A stretch of 64,000 nucleotides of DNA from Varroa destructor (Eukaryota; Arthropoda; Arachnida; Mesostigmata; Varroidae): NCBI RefSeq assembly GCF_002443255.2, contig NW_019211457.1:41081126-41145125 (forward strand). Direction: 5' to 3'. Position 1 is the first letter of the stretch, and the number at the start of each line of letters is the position of its first letter. This document shows positions 62,069 to 64,000 of this stretch, piece after piece. Under the pieces are notes generated by a model. That model was not told where the DNA came from. It made no database searches and saw only the letters and a program-made list of their open reading frames with translations. Made by a program: the position numbers and the translations under genes.

Positions 62069-64000
62069 ACAGTAAAACTTATCATCACATCACTTTATTC
62101 ATTACCATCAATGTCGTCAATCCGTACGATGGTGTTGCATAACCAACGAGCCCGTACGTTCTCGTATTCAGCGCTGAGTACGCTTAACTGGTACAGGGTG
62201 GTATGTTCGTCGAAAACTTCTACTAAAACTGGCCTATAAGAACCACTATAACGTCCTTATTTATCGTCGCATCGGTCGCTCTAAGTATATTATGTGTGTG
62301 CGTACATGCGCGCGTGTTCGCATCTTCTGTACCAGCGTTCGGCCATGTTTACCTCTATATCACACGATATTGTAGATAGCGTTACTATGATAACGGCAAG
62401 AAAGCCCGACTTGGACGAGCGGATGGGGCCTCGCAGGAAGTTTCAATTTGCTTCCTCGCTTCGCACTGCCGTTAGACGCCTGACCGGTGTATCACTAGCA
62501 CCCTACAGTTTTACATTGTTGTGTGGCATAGGGTATTTCGTTGTTTAGTTTTCTGGCGAGTGATGTGAGCGCTAGTTCGGTAGCGCGGGGAATAAGGAGT
62601 AGAGTGGAATAAAGGGATCGTGGTTCCTGTCTTCTCTATAAACTCTCGATTTTATCGAAACGTTGGAGCCACTCAACTAGCCGTAGCCGATGAAGCGTTC
62701 AGTCGTCCTCCTCTGATGCTATTCCTTTGACTGATCGTTCCCTGTCAGCGTTCGACTCTTTCTCTTTCTCTAGGCCAAATTCCGAAGAGTTTTAAACTTC
62801 ACACGACCTAACTCATAGCTCCAGCAGCAGCAGCAGCAGCAGGACTCCTAGTCGCTACTAGCTACGAGTCAAAGATCCTTTCTTAGCCCGTCAATAATTC
62901 AAACTTGTCTCTATCACAACCATTTGCTTTTTCTCGTCCTGTTGTGCTGATCGTCCGAACAGTAGTAGTTCGTTCATTTGACCGGCCGACGGCCTCGCGG
63001 TCAACCGCCAGCCCCTTGGTCATCCTCCATTAGTAGTAAGCACTGTTGCTTTGTCCGCCTCGTTGCAAGGCTTCCACAGCATTTCCTCTGACCCATTTTC
63101 ATAGCGAAACCGAGGGATGAGGATTTACTTCTCATTCCAGACGCCGATCACTACGGCAATGGTTTCCTCCCGACCCCTGAGCCTACAGTTGTCCCGGGTT
63201 TCCGGCAGCCGGTAGCTAATGGTCGACCACTTCAACAACTCATCGTCTTTCGAGTATGGCGTCGTAATTAAACTTTTGACATCGTGCCACTTGAACACCG
63301 CTACTACCACTACAGCCACCAGACCTTCTCCACGACGCCGGTGCCACCCTCACCATCACTGCTTCTATTGCGACTTGCATGGCTGTCACAACCATCGTCA
63401 AGCAATGCTCGGCCCATCGTAAACAGTCACCGTCGTTGTCATCACCGCCGCCGAAGCTAGTGCAGGAATGAGGCTTGTTTCACCCTCTTCAATGATTCTC
63501 TCTGTGGATACTGAACCCTAAGCACCACCGCCTGGAAACTGCTGTTGTTGCTATTGCTGTTGGTGTCGTTTCTTTTTTTTACCGTTTATCCTCGTTGTTT
63601 TGTTCCTTGAATGGCAGCGATAAGCCGGCAGCATTCCATCGGAACTGCCGCCGACACGAACACGACTGTCGAGCGCGAGAAGTTTCAAGATAACGAACCC
63701 TGAACAACCTAAGGTTCGGAGCTGGCTCTGATCCGACTTGTTCATTGAGCCAGTTCATGTGGTTTCGATGACGCGTTACTCCTGCTGGCTTTGCATTCAA
63801 TTTTGCTACAGCTTCTGGTAATTGATGCCACAAAAAAGGTGATGCCGATAAACCTCCAAAGCACGCCTACCGTGCCGTTTGTCGAATTGTGTGTGCCGGA
63901 AAATAGAGAACGATAGAAAAAAGGCAAAAAGCACAAGACAGAACGTTAAAAAAACACTGAGCTGAACTTGCAGGAAGATCAGTCGAATCCCCATCCAATA
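62069..64000. other. non-coding, GC-richer with triplet repeats
   Basis: Frames at 62294-62548, 63125-63422 and 63551-63994 overlap on opposite strands or are short. The minus-strand ones near the end are closely overlapping in three frames, a sign of low stop-codon content. Nothing is recognised. Confidence 0.4.
62822..62842. repeat. (CAG)7 microsatellite
   Basis: Seven uninterrupted CAG units in a non-coding context. Confidence 0.95.

Overview
This window looks like intron-containing eukaryotic nuclear DNA, most likely from an invertebrate. No stop-free frame exceeds about 200 codons. Several short open frames abut consensus splice signals. AT, CA and CAG microsatellites are scattered through it, and it holds a tRNA-derived SINE family with target-site duplications. 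By eye CpG does not look depleted, which argues against a heavily methylated vertebrate genome. An arthropod, possibly a mite or tick, would fit, but I cannot identify the organism from the sequence, and that guess carries little weight.

The window is effectively gene-poor. I recognise no complete protein-coding gene, rRNA, complete tRNA or CRISPR array. The longest open frames lie in low-complexity or strand-asymmetric sequence and usually overlap an equally open frame on the other strand, so I treat them as chance. A few fragments deserve a second look. They are a possible 3' exon at 443-613 (+), an open frame at 4233-4697 (-), a possible exon at 34198-34521 (-), a retropepsin-like remnant of a retroelement pol gene at 37272-37505 (+), a possible 3' exon at 47924-48123 (+), a phase-symmetric possible internal exon at 53211-53360 (-), and an open frame of about 121 codons at 54494-54859 (+).

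Mobile sequence: a short SINE has a tRNA-like head (A box, weak B box) and a distinctive 3' body containing GATGGAATGCCTA. It is present as a full copy at 15364-15522 (-), an internally deleted copy at 44467-44599 (+), and a copy cut by the left window edge (1-35, -). Two weaker fragments lie near 48.6 kb and 62.0 kb. The two whole copies are each flanked by near-identical direct repeats, so they are real retroposition events.

Structure without coding: two strong secondary-structure candidates lie 310 bp apart near 26.6-27.0 kb. One is a three-way-junction fold (26585-26671), the other a perfect 20-bp hairpin (26982-27025). Others are a perfect 15-bp GC-rich hairpin at 12487-12520, a 75-nt imperfect hairpin at 35625-35699 and a 38-bp near-perfect palindrome at 41701-41738. 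Base composition alternates between GC-richer, triplet-rich blocks (for example 2-4.9, 8-13.5, 20-25.6, 43-46, 49-52.5, 56-58.8 and 61-64 kb) and AT-richer blocks (13.6-17, 26-28, 36.5-41, 46.5-49, 53-56 and 59.9-60.7 kb). Taken together, the window is best read as intergenic or long-intron DNA with decayed mobile elements; I see no set of genes acting together.
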